In this document: in pieces, positions 32,240-41,137 of the stretch
Position numbering within the stretch: position 1 is the stretch's first letter
How the letters are laid out: each line of letters opens with the position of its first letter
Source of the DNA: an uncultured Collinsella sp.
GTDB lineage: Bacteria > Actinomycetota > Coriobacteriia > Coriobacteriales > Coriobacteriaceae
Direction: 5' to 3'
Length of the DNA: 64,000 nt
NCBI GenBank assembly: GCA_902494195.1
Contig: CABUSH010000002.1
Span: 62,001 to 126,000 of the forward strand
Notes under the pieces: generated by a model
Told to the model about the DNA's origin: nothing
The model's input: only the letters and a program-made list of their open reading frames with translations
Databases searched by the model: none
Made by a program: the position numbers and the translations under genes

Positions 32240-33121
32240 ATGGAGTTTGTTCTTGATAACGGTTCTGTTCGCGTGGCACTGAGCACGGCTGGCGGATCGT
32301 TCACTTCGATTAAAGCCAACGGTCGCGAGTACCTGTGGCAGGGCGATCCTTCGGTCTGGTCGGGCCAGGCACCCATTTGCTTCCCGATTTGCGGCGGCCT
32401 TCGTGACGGTCACGCAATGACCATGGGCGGCCGCGAGGTAAAGCTCGCCCGCCACGGCTTTGCGCGCAAACAGGAGTGGAAGCTCGAGGAACAGAGCGAA
32501 AACATGGTTGCGCTGAGCCTAAACTCTACCGACCATGCCGAGTTGCTCGAGCAGTACCCGTATCCGTTTAAGATCGTTGCTCGTTACACGGTCGATTCGG
32601 AAAAGGTGGCCGTGTCGTACGAGGTGACCAATGAGGGCACCGAGGACATGCCGTTCTTTGTGGGCGGTCACCCCGGCTTTAAGTGCCCGCTCGACGAGGG
32701 CGAGTCCTATGACGACTACGAGCTCCGTTTTGAGCAGTGTGAGGCCGCCGAGCTCTGTACTGCCGTTCCCTCGACGGGCCTGATTGATGTTGAGCATCGC
32801 AGCAAGAACCCCATGATCGGCCAGAACCTGCCGCTGACCCACGAACTCTTCGACTTCGCGGAGACCATCTTCGACGTGCTCGAGAGCCGCGTGGTTACGC
32901 TGACCAAGAAAACCGAGGACAAGGGCGTGCGCCTGACGTTCCCCGATATGCCGTACCTGATTGTGTGGAGCAAGCCCGAGGGCGACTTTGTGGCTGTTGA
33001 ACCGTGGGGTGGTCTGTCCACCTGCTCCGACGAGGACGATATCCTGGAGCACAAGCGTGGCTGCCTGGTGGCCAAGCCGGGAGAGACCGTCACCCGCGGC
33101 TTTGAGATCGAGATCCTTTAA
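32240..33121 (+). CDS. lacX: LacX-like aldose 1-epimerase-family protein
   Basis: A protein of 293 residues; ATG 32240 with GGGAAGG upstream is preferred over an earlier in-frame GTG/ATG. It is of the YeaD/LacX branch of aldose epimerases: GGSFTSIKANGREYLWQGDP, APICFPICGGLRDG, ARHGFARKQEW with a conserved His, GGHPGFKCPLDEGE with the second His, and VAVEPWGGLS with the catalytic Glu. It probably interconverts anomers of galactose or a hexose 6-phosphate. It sits between lacB and lacC, in keeping with the lacX gene of lactococcal lac operons. Confidence 0.82.
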   Translation: MEFVLDNGSVRVALSTAGGSFTSIKANGREYLWQGDPSVWSGQAPICFPICGGLRDGHAMTMGGREVKLARHGFARKQEWKLEEQSENMVALSLNSTDHAELLEQYPYPFKIVARYTVDSEKVAVSYEVTNEGTEDMPFFVGGHPGFKCPLDEGESYDDYELRFEQCEAAELCTAVPSTGLIDVEHRSKNPMIGQNLPLTHELFDFAETIFDVLESRVVTLTKKTEDKGVRLTFPDMPYLIVWSKPEGDFVAVEPWGGLSTCSDEDDILEHKRGCLVAKPGETVTRGFEIEIL

Positions 33122-33174
33122 CGAGTTATCGTATGTTTGGGGCGGGTCATGCCGCCCCGGAACAGGAGTTCAAC

Positions 33175-34110
33175 ATGATTCTGACCGTTACCATGAACCC
33201 GTCGATTGATACGCGCTATCAGCTCGACAAGCTGATCATCGACGATGTTAACCGCGTGACGCCCGAAAAGACCGCTGGCGGCAAGGGCCTCAACGTGAGC
33301 CGTGTGCTGCTGCAGTTGGGCGACGATGTGCTCGCGACCGGTCTGCTCGGCGGCCACATGGGTGCCTATATGGCCGAGCTTATGGATGCCGACGGCGTCA
33401 AGAATGACTTTGTGCCCATCGCCGGTGAGACGCGCATTTGCCTGAATATTCTGCACGAGGGCAATCAGACCGAGCTTTTGGAGAGCGGCCCGCAGATCGC
33501 CCCGGCCGAGCTCGAGGCCTTTACGGCCAAGTTTGCCGAGCTTGCAGCGAAGGCGGACGTTGTGACGCTTTCGGGCTCGCTGCCGCGTGGCGTCGATGCT
33601 GGCTACTATGCCGAGCTCGTCAAGATCGCCGAGGAGGCGGGTGCCAAGGTGCTGCTCGACACCTCGGGTGCATCGCTGGAGGCCGCGCTGGAGTCCGACG
33701 CTAAGCCTGAGCTTGTAAAGCCCAACCTGACCGAGATTAACGGCCTGCTGGGTACGTCCTTTACGACCGATGATGTCGATGCCCTGCGCGAGGCGCTTGC
33801 CGCCGATGACCGCTTTGCCGGTATTCCTTGGGTCGTCGTTTCGATGGGCGCTGCCGGTTCGGTGGGCTTCCATGAGGGCCGCGCGTTCCGCGCCAAGACG
33901 CCCGCGATTGCGGCTGTGAACGCGACGGGTTCCGGCGACTCGACCATCGCCGGCTTTGCACATGCCATTGCTGCCGGCGCCGACGATGTCACGGTGCTCA
34001 AGACCGCCAATACCTGCGGCAAGCTCAACGCCATGGATCCCAAGACCGGCCACCTGGTCATGGACCGTTGGGACGAGATCTACAACAACGTTGTCGTGAC
34101 TGAACTGTAG
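33175..34110 (+). CDS. lacC: Tagatose-6-phosphate kinase (PfkB family)
   Basis: A protein of 311 residues; AGGAG lies before ATG 33175. MILTVTMNPSIDTRYQLDKL and GGKGLNVSRVLLQLG form the N-terminal PfkB signature; NATGSGDSTIAGF is the C-terminal one with the catalytic Asp (the usual GAGD is GSGD here). It belongs to the LacC/FruK branch and phosphorylates tagatose 6-phosphate to the 1,6-bisphosphate. The position between lacAB, lacX and the galactose genes supports LacC over 1-phosphofructokinase. Confidence 0.9.
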   Translation: MILTVTMNPSIDTRYQLDKLIIDDVNRVTPEKTAGGKGLNVSRVLLQLGDDVLATGLLGGHMGAYMAELMDADGVKNDFVPIAGETRICLNILHEGNQTELLESGPQIAPAELEAFTAKFAELAAKADVVTLSGSLPRGVDAGYYAELVKIAEEAGAKVLLDTSGASLEAALESDAKPELVKPNLTEINGLLGTSFTTDDVDALREALAADDRFAGIPWVVVSMGAAGSVGFHEGRAFRAKTPAIAAVNATGSGDSTIAGFAHAIAAGADDVTVLKTANTCGKLNAMDPKTGHLVMDRWDEIYNNVVVTEL

Positions 34111-34111
34111 G

Positions 34112-34250
34112 GTTACGCGGTTTTACCAAACCGCGTAACGGCTCGACGCTGCAAACGCCCCTAAGCGGCAATCTGACGTTCAATCGTCGGGCATGACCAA
34201 AAGGTCAATGCCCTCCTCTTTCACGTCACCTTGCTCGCTTAGGGGCGTTT
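34112..34250 (+). repeat. Structured 3' element, copy 2 (behind lacC)
   Basis: It starts one base behind the lacC stop: GTTACGCGGTTT-TACC-AAACCGCGTAAC, CGACGCTGC, outer arm AAACGCCCCTAAGCG (34153-34167), core CAATCTGACGTTCAA, hairpin GGCATGACC-AAAA-GGTCAATGCC, and the exact complement of the outer arm at 34236-34250. Confidence 0.75.
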
Positions 34251-34290
34251 TCGCTGTCGTTGCCAAAACATCGGCGTTGCCTTGTCGCAA

Positions 34291-34348
34291 GTAGTCATCG
34301 GGGACGTTCTTTAATGACCAGTCGTTTAAGAACGTCCCCGATGACTAC
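34291..34348. repeat. 21-bp perfect inverted repeat of the GGGGACGTTC family
   Basis: GTAGTCATCGGGGACGTTCTT (34291-34311) and its complement (34328-34348). Partial copies of the same sequence stand at about 10318-10340, 29395-29430 and 48763-48795. Confidence 0.75.
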
Positions 34349-34364
34349 CCAATGACTAGCCAAT

Positions 34365-34404
34365 AAAACGGCGCCCGTCGGCGATGTTGCCGGCGGGCGC
34401 CGTT
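34365..34404 (-). terminator. Terminator of galKT
   Basis: AACGGCGCCCG... forms a long GC stem with CGGGCGCCGTT, followed on the minus strand by four T. The stem-loop closely matches the galM terminator at 10341-10372. Confidence 0.8.
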
Positions 34405-34453
34405 GTCTTGAAGACGAAATGATCCGTTTTCCTCCGTCCCCAAGGGATCATCA

Positions 34454-36073
34454 TTACAGTGAGTCGATAAAGCGCTGTTGGGCGGCGCGGCCGGCTTCGT
34501 TCCACTTGAAGACGCCGGCGTTGTCGAGCACGTGACCAAACACCACGCCGACCTCCTCGTGCAGGATATCGATGGCGTTGTCGGCCGTAAGCTCGTCGGC
34601 GCGGCGGGCATAGACATCCTCGGCCCACGCGGCATGGCTGCGACAAAGATCATCGCCCTCGAGCGCGCCGGCAAGGTCGTAGCTGGCATCGGCCTTGGCC
34701 GTCAGCAGGTACTCGCGGACAGCGCCGAGCTCGGGAACCAAGCGCGGCGGCAAAATGGCCAGGCCCATTACCTCGATCAGGCCGATGTTCTCCTTCTTAA
34801 TGTGGTGGTACTCGGCATGCGGGTGGAATACGCCCAGCGGATGCTCGTCGGTCGTGATGTTGCAGCGAAGCGCCAGGTAGGCCTCGTAGATCTCGCCGCC
34901 GGCGTTGCCGCGGGAGTCGACGCGGCGAATGACGGGCGTCACGGTGTTGTGGGCCACACCGTCAGCCGTGTGTGCGATGACGCCTACGGACGCATCGGTC
35001 CACTCCCGCCAGGCGAGGATTATCTTCTCGGCGGCATCGAGCAGCTGGGTGCGGTCGTGCGAGCGAAGGCGCAGCACCGAGAGCGGCCACTGCAGCACAG
35101 TGCCAGTGACTTGGTCAAAGCCGGGCACGCTAAACTGCGAGACCTCGGCGGCATGCATCATGGGGAACTCGTGCGCGCCGCCCTGGAAGTGGTCATGCGA
35201 CAAGATCGAGCCGCCCACGATGGGCAGGTCGGCGTTGGAGCCGATGAAGTAGTGCGGGAACAGGTCCACAAAATCGAGCAGGCAGGTCAGCCCCTTGCGG
35301 TCCACGTGCATCGGGCGATGCTCGGAGCTCATCGTAATGCAGTGCTCGTTAAAATACGCATACGGGCTGTACTGGAAGCCCCAGCGCTCGCCATTAAGCT
35401 GAATGGGGATAACGCGCAGGTTCTGACGGGCGGGATGAGCGCCGCCGTCGGCTGCGGCGGAGCGTCCGGGGTAGCCCTCGTTCTCGATGCAGAGCTGACA
35501 GGCGGGATACTTCTCGCCCGTGTTTTTGGCGGCACCGGCTGCGGCAATATCGCGCGGGTCCTTTTCGGGCTTTGACAGGTTGATGGTGATCTCCAGGTCA
35601 CCCCAGTTGGTGGAAGTACTCCATTTGATGTTGCGCGCGATGGCAGCACGGCGCACGTAGCCGGCGTCGCAGCACAGACCATAGAACCAGTCGGTCGCGG
35701 CGCGGGGCTCGTTGACGCCCATGCGTCCGTTGAACTCCTCGTTTACAACTGAAGGCCTCGGCATCAGTACGCCCATGATGCGCATGGCGATGCGGTCTCG
35801 GCCCGATGCCGTGTCCTCGGCGGCACCGTTGGCAACGGCGGCCTCGGAAAGCGCGGCAAGCGTGCCCTCCAGGTCAAAATCGGGGAGCGTATCGGGGTGC
35901 AAGAGCGAGAGCTTCTCGTTCTGCAGCGCCCAGGCCATATCGAGCGCCGGTCCCGTAGCGCCGATGCACTCCAAAATGGTGTTGTAGGCCCAGATGCGGT
36001 CGTCTTGTCCGATCATCGATCGGTGGATGGCATATTCTATGAGGCCCTGTGCGGCCTCGCGCACATCAGTCAT
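34454..36073 (-). CDS. galT: Galactose-1-phosphate uridylyltransferase, Firmicutes-type
   Basis: A protein of about 539 residues. ATG 36073 overlaps the galK stop as TAATG; ATG 36082 three codons earlier is the alternative. Length and sequence match the long type 2 GalT: NEEFNGRMGVNEPRAATDWFY, QYSPYAYFNEHCI, and VGGSILSHDHFQGG with the His-x-His-x-Gln catalytic motif. It transfers UMP from UDP-glucose to galactose 1-phosphate. It is the second gene of the galK-galT operon. No galE is present in the window. Confidence 0.94.
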   Translation of the reverse strand: MTDVREAAQGLIEYAIHRSMIGQDDRIWAYNTILECIGATGPALDMAWALQNEKLSLLHPDTLPDFDLEGTLAALSEAAVANGAAEDTASGRDRIAMRIMGVLMPRPSVVNEEFNGRMGVNEPRAATDWFYGLCCDAGYVRRAAIARNIKWSTSTNWGDLEITINLSKPEKDPRDIAAAGAAKNTGEKYPACQLCIENEGYPGRSAAADGGAHPARQNLRVIPIQLNGERWGFQYSPYAYFNEHCITMSSEHRPMHVDRKGLTCLLDFVDLFPHYFIGSNADLPIVGGSILSHDHFQGGAHEFPMMHAAEVSQFSVPGFDQVTGTVLQWPLSVLRLRSHDRTQLLDAAEKIILAWREWTDASVGVIAHTADGVAHNTVTPVIRRVDSRGNAGGEIYEAYLALRCNITTDEHPLGVFHPHAEYHHIKKENIGLIEVMGLAILPPRLVPELGAVREYLLTAKADASYDLAGALEGDDLCRSHAAWAEDVYARRADELTADNAIDILHEEVGVVFGHVLDNAGVFKWNEAGRAAQQRFIDSL

Positions 36074-37278
36074 TACAGCCATGCCGCGTAAGCCCCCTTG
36101 TCAGTAATTGCGTAGTGGCGGGCAGAGCCTTCGCCCAGCCAGCTGTTCATCTTGGTGATAAAGGTGTCGACCAGATCGAACGGCACGAAGGCCTGGATGG
36201 TGCCACCAAAGCCGCCACCGTGAATACGAACGGCACCGCGGCCGTCGAGCACGTGCTCGGCCAGTGCCAGGGCATACATCGAAGGCTGCTCGGAGCCCAG
36301 CTTGGCAACGACATTCTGCAGGTACATGGCGGAGCTGGCGCCGGACTCGCGCGTCAGGACCAGGAACTGGTCAATGTCGCCGGCGTTCAGGGCTGCCCAG
36401 CGCTTGTCGACCAGGCCGTTCTCGTACCAGTAGTGAACGGCGCGCAGGCAGGCGCGGTCGCCCAGCTTGGCACGCAGCTCGGGGAGCTTGGCGTCAAAGT
36501 CGGCAACGTTTACCTCACACAGTCGTGCCTTGCCAAACTCGGCGGCGACGTCTTGCATCTCGCGGGGAACGGCGGCGTAGTCGTCGGTGGCGGCCACGTG
36601 GTCGGCGCCTACTTTAACGAGCACAAGCGCATAGCCGTGATCCTCAAAGTTGAGCTCGAGCTTCTGGGTTTTAGGCTGAGCCTGGTCCTCAAAGTCCATG
36701 TAGGCAAGGCCGCCCAGACACACAGCGGCCTGGTCCATCAGACCGCAGGGCTTGCCGTAATAGTTGTTCTCGGTGCGCTGGCTCATCTGGGCGAGCGCGA
36801 CGGGCTCGATGGCGGGTGCGCCCCAGAGGGTTTCCATGGCACGACCGTATGCGGCCTCGACGGCGGCAGAGCTGGAAAGACCGCCACCCGAGGGGACGGA
36901 GCAGGTGAAGGCGAAGTCGAAGCCCTGGGGCTCAACGCCCAGAGCAGCGATTTCGTGGGCCATGCCGCGGACGAGGCTCGCGGACGTGCCCTTCTCGGAC
37001 TCTTGAATATCCAGCGTGTCGAGCATGATTTCAAACGTAGGATAGCCCTCGTCGGCGACGCGAATCTTGTTGGAGTCGGTTGCCACGGCGATGCCGTCAA
37101 CGGCGACATCGAGCGAGCCGGCGATAACGTGGCCGCCCTCGTGGTCGGTGTGGTTGCCGCTGATCTCGGAACGGCCGGGCGCGTGCACGTAGAGCACCTG
37201 GCGGTCGCCGATGGGGCCAAACTCTTCCTCAAACAGCTTGGTGAGCGTGGCGAATGTCTTTTCGTCGTGGGTGGTCAT
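36073..37278 (-). CDS. galK: Galactokinase
   Basis: A protein of 401 residues; GGAAAGGACC lies before ATG 37278, and the frame upstream is only extension. GRSEISGNHTDHEGG is the galactokinase signature (usual G-R-x-x-x-x-G-E-H-x-D-Y), here with Asn and His in place of Glu and Tyr, a GHMP-kinase variant; VPSGGGLSSSAAVEAAYG is the ATP loop and HGGGFGGTIQAF the C-terminal motif. It phosphorylates alpha-galactose at C1. It is divergent from lacI-D, with three related operators between. Confidence 0.94.
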   Translation of the reverse strand: MTTHDEKTFATLTKLFEEEFGPIGDRQVLYVHAPGRSEISGNHTDHEGGHVIAGSLDVAVDGIAVATDSNKIRVADEGYPTFEIMLDTLDIQESEKGTSASLVRGMAHEIAALGVEPQGFDFAFTCSVPSGGGLSSSAAVEAAYGRAMETLWGAPAIEPVALAQMSQRTENNYYGKPCGLMDQAAVCLGGLAYMDFEDQAQPKTQKLELNFEDHGYALVLVKVGADHVAATDDYAAVPREMQDVAAEFGKARLCEVNVADFDAKLPELRAKLGDRACLRAVHYWYENGLVDKRWAALNAGDIDQFLVLTRESGASSAMYLQNVVAKLGSEQPSMYALALAEHVLDGRGAVRIHGGGFGGTIQAFVPFDLVDTFITKMNSWLGEGSARHYAITDKGAYAAWL

Positions 37279-37321
37279 GGGGGTCCTTTCCTTGGCGCGC
37301 ACGGGTGGGTTTTGCGTCGTT

Positions 37322-37524
37322 ATGAGTACGTTAACAACTTGAAGCGGCATGAACCAAGTGTTCACGATACCGCACGTTACGGGCTATGTTAACGTACTCA
37401 TAACACATCGCTTGTCACTTTTTGAGAATCTGGTAATCGGTAGAAATTCAGCCGTGAACGGTACTGCCGTATGGACTTATAAAGCAGAAGAGATGCAGAT
37501 AGAAAAAGTAGAGTACGTTAACAT
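37322..37524. promoter_or_regulatory. Three LacI-D operators between galK and lacI-D
   Basis: ATGAGTACGTTAACAA (37322-37337), ATGTTAACGTACTCAT (37386-37401, inverted) and a TAGAGTACGTTAACAT variant (37509-37524). The consensus ATGAGTACGTTAACAT differs from the LacI-B site only at one position. The rest of the 338-base gap holds no gene. Confidence 0.72.
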
Positions 37525-37616
37525 GCGTCCGACGATAGCGGGCCTCGGCGCGGGATGTATTTCTGCCCGGGCCGGCATCCACGCTATTCAGATCTCGCAA
37601 GGGTGAAGGTGATCCT

Positions 37617-38648
37617 GTGGCAAGGCGCCCGTCCAACGATACCAGTTCGCGTCCGGTCTCCATGGCCGACGTCGCCCGCGCTGCTGGCGTTTCGCAGCAG
37701 ACGGTTTCGCGCGTCGCCAACGGCTTGCCCAACGTTAACGAGCAGACGCGCCAGCGCGTGCAGGCCGCTATGCAAGAGCTCGGCTTTCGTCCGAGTTATG
37801 CCGGTCGCTCGCTGCGCGACGGCCGTTACCATTCGGTCGGCCTATGCATCAACGATGTCACCAAGTTTGGCAACCTCTCAATGATCGACGGCATCGCCAG
37901 TGCTGCTCGCGAGCATAATTGCGCCATCACGCTGGTCGAGATGTCCAAGACCGAGGAGTTTTCGCTTGCCGAGGCCACGCGTCGTATGGCCGCATTGCCG
38001 GTGGACGGCATCATCATCGGCATGAGCCGCATGGCGCCCGATTTTGAGACGTTTGATCCACTGCCGGGCATTGGCACGGTCATCGTTACCATGTACGCGC
38101 ACCCACGGGTGACCACGGTCGATTCCGACCATTACGGCTGCTCGCTCTTGCTAATGGATCATCTGTTTGAGCTGGGGCACGAGCAGATTCGCTATATCGG
38201 CGGCCCGTCGTTCTCAGTCGACGAGCAATTTCGTCGCGCCGGTTGGCAGGATGCGCTCGAGCGTAAACACATTCAGCCGCATGCGCCGCTCGAGGGAGAC
38301 TGGTCTGCCAACAGTGGCTACGAGGCCGGCAGATATCTGGCCGAGCACGACCGCACTATGACGGCGATTTACGCGGCAAACGACCAGATGGCAAACGGCG
38401 CAATTGCAGCGCTGCGCGATAGCGGCCTGCGCGTGCCCGAGGACGTGAGTGTGGTGGGCGTCGATGACTCGCTCGACGACTTTGTGGCACACAACGAGCT
38501 CACGACCGTGCGATTTGATCTACATCAGCGCGGACGCGAGGTATTCGAGCATGCGGTTCCCGAGGCGGGTACGGCGGGCAAAACCGTTGCCATTCGTATT
38601 CCCGGCCAGCTCATTATTCGACATAGCACGGCGATACCGCGCACATAG
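37617..38648 (+). CDS. LacI-family regulator of galKT
   Basis: A protein of 343 residues with GTG start 37617 behind AAGGTGATCC. The HTH is VSMADVARAAGVSQQTVSRV, then ANGLPNVNEQTRQRV. The core contains LGFRPSYAGRSLRDGRYHSV, MTAIYAANDQMANGAIAALR and EDVSVVGVDDSLDD. It is divergent from galK and likely acts on the ATGAGTACGTTAACAT sites. The recognition helix has Gln-Gln after VS. Confidence 0.9.
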   Translation: MARRPSNDTSSRPVSMADVARAAGVSQQTVSRVANGLPNVNEQTRQRVQAAMQELGFRPSYAGRSLRDGRYHSVGLCINDVTKFGNLSMIDGIASAAREHNCAITLVEMSKTEEFSLAEATRRMAALPVDGIIIGMSRMAPDFETFDPLPGIGTVIVTMYAHPRVTTVDSDHYGCSLLLMDHLFELGHEQIRYIGGPSFSVDEQFRRAGWQDALERKHIQPHAPLEGDWSANSGYEAGRYLAEHDRTMTAIYAANDQMANGAIAALRDSGLRVPEDVSVVGVDDSLDDFVAHNELTTVRFDLHQRGREVFEHAVPEAGTAGKTVAIRIPGQLIIRHSTAIPRT

Positions 38649-38777
38649 TTTTTGCAGGTAAACGGAGGTATATTCCGCCTCAATAACAATCGATAAGGAT
38701 GCTGACAGATAGCCGTGGCTATGAAGGCGAGTGCTATGATAGACGGGTTCTTTTGTCTATCTAGGAGGCTTTGCCTG

Positions 38778-39938
38778 ATGGAGATCACCAAGGATATCCG
38801 CTACATCGGTGTCGACGATCACGACATTGACCTGTTCGAGGGCCAGTACGACGTGTCCGAGAACGGCATGGCATACAACAGCTATGTTATCTTGGGCGAT
38901 AAAATCGCTGTCGCCGATTCGGTTGACGCTGGCTTTGTCGACGAATGGCTCGGCAACCTCGAGGCCGCGCTCGACGGCCGTACGCCCGACTACCTGGTCG
39001 TCCATCACATGGAGCCCGATCACTCCGCCGGTATCGCCGCCTTTATGGAACGCTATCCCCAGGCACAGATTGTGGCCAGCATGGGCGCCTTCCGCATGAT
39101 GGTCAACTACTTTGGCACCGACTACCCCGAGCGCAAGATGGTCGTCAAAGAGGGCGACGTGCTCGATCTGGGCGGTCACAGCCTAACGTTTGTCGGCGCT
39201 CCCAACGTTCACTGGCCCGAGGTGATCTTCTCCTACGAGTCTACCGACAAGGTGCTCTTTAGTGCCGACGGCTTTGGCAAGTTCGGCGCCAACGACATCG
39301 AGGACCCGGAAGGCTGGGCTTGCGAAGCGCGCCGCTACTACTTTGGCATCGTCGGTAAGTTCGGCAAATTCGTGCAGACCGTGCTCAAGAAGGCCGCCGA
39401 TCTGGATATCCAGATCATCTGTCCGCTCCATGGTCCTGTTCTTACCGAGAATCTGGGCTATTACCTCGACACCTACAACACCTGGTCGAGCTATCAGCCC
39501 GAGGACGAGGGCATCACGATTGCCTATGCGAGCGTGTACGGCCATCTGAAGGCCGCCGTTGAGGAGCTTGCATCTGCGCTCGAGGCCCGCGGCCAGAAGG
39601 TTTCCGTCTTTGACTTGGCTCGCGACGACATGGCCGAGGCCGTTGAGGATGCGTTCCGCTATGACCGTCTGGTGCTCGCCTCCATCACCTATCAGGGCGA
39701 GATCTTCCCGTTCATGAGCACCTTTATCCACACGCTTGCCGAGCACGCCTATCAGAACCGTACGGTGGCGCTCGTTGAGGCCGGCTCCTGGGCGCCCACC
39801 GCTGCCAAGGTTATGACCAAGGAGCTCGAGGGCATGAAGGACATCACCCTGGCGCAGAACAAGGTGACCGTGCTGGGCTCGCTCAACGACGCCTCGCGCG
39901 CTCAGATCGAGGTTCTCGCCGACGAGCTGTCCAAGTAG
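38778..39938 (+). CDS. Flavodiiron protein (A-type flavoprotein)
   Basis: A protein of 386 residues; AGGAGG lies 9 bases before ATG 38778. The N-terminal metallo-beta-lactamase domain has VVHHMEPDHSAG (the H-x-E-x-D-H di-iron ligands), HWPEVIFSYE and CPLHGPVL; the C-terminal flavodoxin domain starts with ITIAYASVYGHLKAA (FMN loop) and has a GSWAPTAAKVM segment. Such enzymes reduce O2 to water or NO to N2O with electrons from rubredoxin or a similar donor, protecting anaerobes. No rubredoxin gene lies nearby. It is a single gene. Confidence 0.92.
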   Translation: MEITKDIRYIGVDDHDIDLFEGQYDVSENGMAYNSYVILGDKIAVADSVDAGFVDEWLGNLEAALDGRTPDYLVVHHMEPDHSAGIAAFMERYPQAQIVASMGAFRMMVNYFGTDYPERKMVVKEGDVLDLGGHSLTFVGAPNVHWPEVIFSYESTDKVLFSADGFGKFGANDIEDPEGWACEARRYYFGIVGKFGKFVQTVLKKAADLDIQIICPLHGPVLTENLGYYLDTYNTWSSYQPEDEGITIAYASVYGHLKAAVEELASALEARGQKVSVFDLARDDMAEAVEDAFRYDRLVLASITYQGEIFPFMSTFIHTLAEHAYQNRTVALVEAGSWAPTAAKVMTKELEGMKDITLAQNKVTVLGSLNDASRAQIEVLADELSK

Positions 39939-39960
39939 CGATATTTCGCTTTTAACGAGC

Positions 39961-39995
39961 AAAACCACCACAAAGGCATCTTTGTGGTGGTTTTT
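39961..39995. terminator. Bidirectional terminator between flavodiiron gene and lacR
   Basis: AAAACCACCACAAAG pairs perfectly with CTTTGTGGTGGTTTT around GCAT, with T on both outer sides in the respective transcripts. Confidence 0.9.
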
Positions 39996-39998
39996 ATT

Positions 39999-40802
39999 TT
40001 AGCTGGTGGCGATGATGAGGGCTGGACGCGCGCTGCCGGTGGTCTCGGCGATTGAGGTGGCGACGGCATGATCGGGGTCGCTGTCCATCACGATGGAGTC
40101 GACGTCGGCGAGTTCGGCAAAGCGGTACATGCCGCGTCCGTTAACCTTGCTGGCGTCCATGAGGGCGACGCTTTGACGGGCGGCACCGACCATAGCCGCT
40201 TTGGTCTCGGCCATCTGGGGAAAGTCGGTCGTAAAGCCGCAGCTGGGGACAAAGGCGCCGGGGCACATGACGGCCAGATCGGCATGGACCATTTGGAGCG
40301 CCTGCATAGTGAGCGGTCCGTACAAATAACGATGGCCTTTGCGCAGCGCCCCGCCCAGCATGACGACATCGACTGAGGGCATGCTCTCGTCGATGTAATC
40401 GGCAATGGTAATGTCGGCCGTGATGACGGTGATACCGTCGCGCTGATCGAGGAGCCGGACGAACTCGAGCGCCGTGGTGCCCGAGTCGACGAGCAGCGTG
40501 TCGCCGTCATTGACGAGCTCGATAGCGCTTTGCGCGATGGCCTGCTTGGCGGCGACGTTGACATTGATGCGGCGATCCTGCGTGGAAACGGTTAGGCGTT
40601 TGTGGAGCGATACGGCACCACCATGTGTGCGGCGCAGCTTGCCTGCTTCGGCGAGCGCGTCAAGGTCGGCGCGGGCGGTGACGGAGGACACGCCAAAGGT
40701 CTGGGCGATTTCTGCTACCTGCACCGAGGCATTATGATCGAGCATCTCCATGATGGCGGAACGACGCTCGTCGGCGAAAGCTCGGGTTGTTGCGTGGGCC
40801 AT
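39999..40802 (-). CDS. DeoR-family regulator, probably LacR-like
   Basis: A protein of 267 residues; GATGGAGCAG lies before ATG 40802. The HTH is SVQVAEIAQTFGVSSVTARA with DLDAL after it, followed by LRRTHGGAV, the DeoR linker. The effector domain has TLLVDSGTTALEFVRLL and VVMLGGALRKGHRYLYGP, close to sensors of sugar phosphates such as tagatose 6-phosphate in LacR. It lies between the lac/gal block and the divergent aldolase, and may control both the aldolase and lacAB. The effector is inferred. Confidence 0.88.
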   Translation of the reverse strand: MAHATTRAFADERRSAIMEMLDHNASVQVAEIAQTFGVSSVTARADLDALAEAGKLRRTHGGAVSLHKRLTVSTQDRRINVNVAAKQAIAQSAIELVNDGDTLLVDSGTTALEFVRLLDQRDGITVITADITIADYIDESMPSVDVVMLGGALRKGHRYLYGPLTMQALQMVHADLAVMCPGAFVPSCGFTTDFPQMAETKAAMVGAARQSVALMDASKVNGRGMYRFAELADVDSIVMDSDPDHAVATSIAETTGSARPALIIATS

Positions 40803-41137
40803 ATCTGCTCCATCATCGTCTGAAATTTGCAGGAATTGTGTTGACTCTATTTTCGTTCATTTTCTTTTTGAGTAAGAAAACACCTTTCGATTACTTATCT
40901 TTTCTATAAAAGAAAGACGCTGAACGCCCAAAATTCAATATCAAACATGTTCACTCGGCTCAAATTTCTTCCGTTTGCTTTTCAAAAATGACTGTATTGA
41001 CCTGCATGGGCTCAATATCTCGCACGTGCAAAGCTGCTGAATTTCATACAATGAGCGCAGCAAAACGCAAGGTAAAACGCCTTGTGAACAACTACGCCCG
41101 ATGTCCAGATGCGGGCGAGGGAGAGGAGCAAACGCTC
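40803..41137. promoter_or_regulatory. Divergent lacR-aldolase intergenic region
   Basis: 335 bases without a gene, AT-rich near lacR. CTTTTCTATAAAAG at about 40901-40914 is palindromic and may be a DeoR-type site. A possible -10 box TACAAT for the aldolase lies at 41047-41052 with a poor -35. GAGAGGAG before 41138 is the aldolase ribosome site. Confidence 0.4.
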
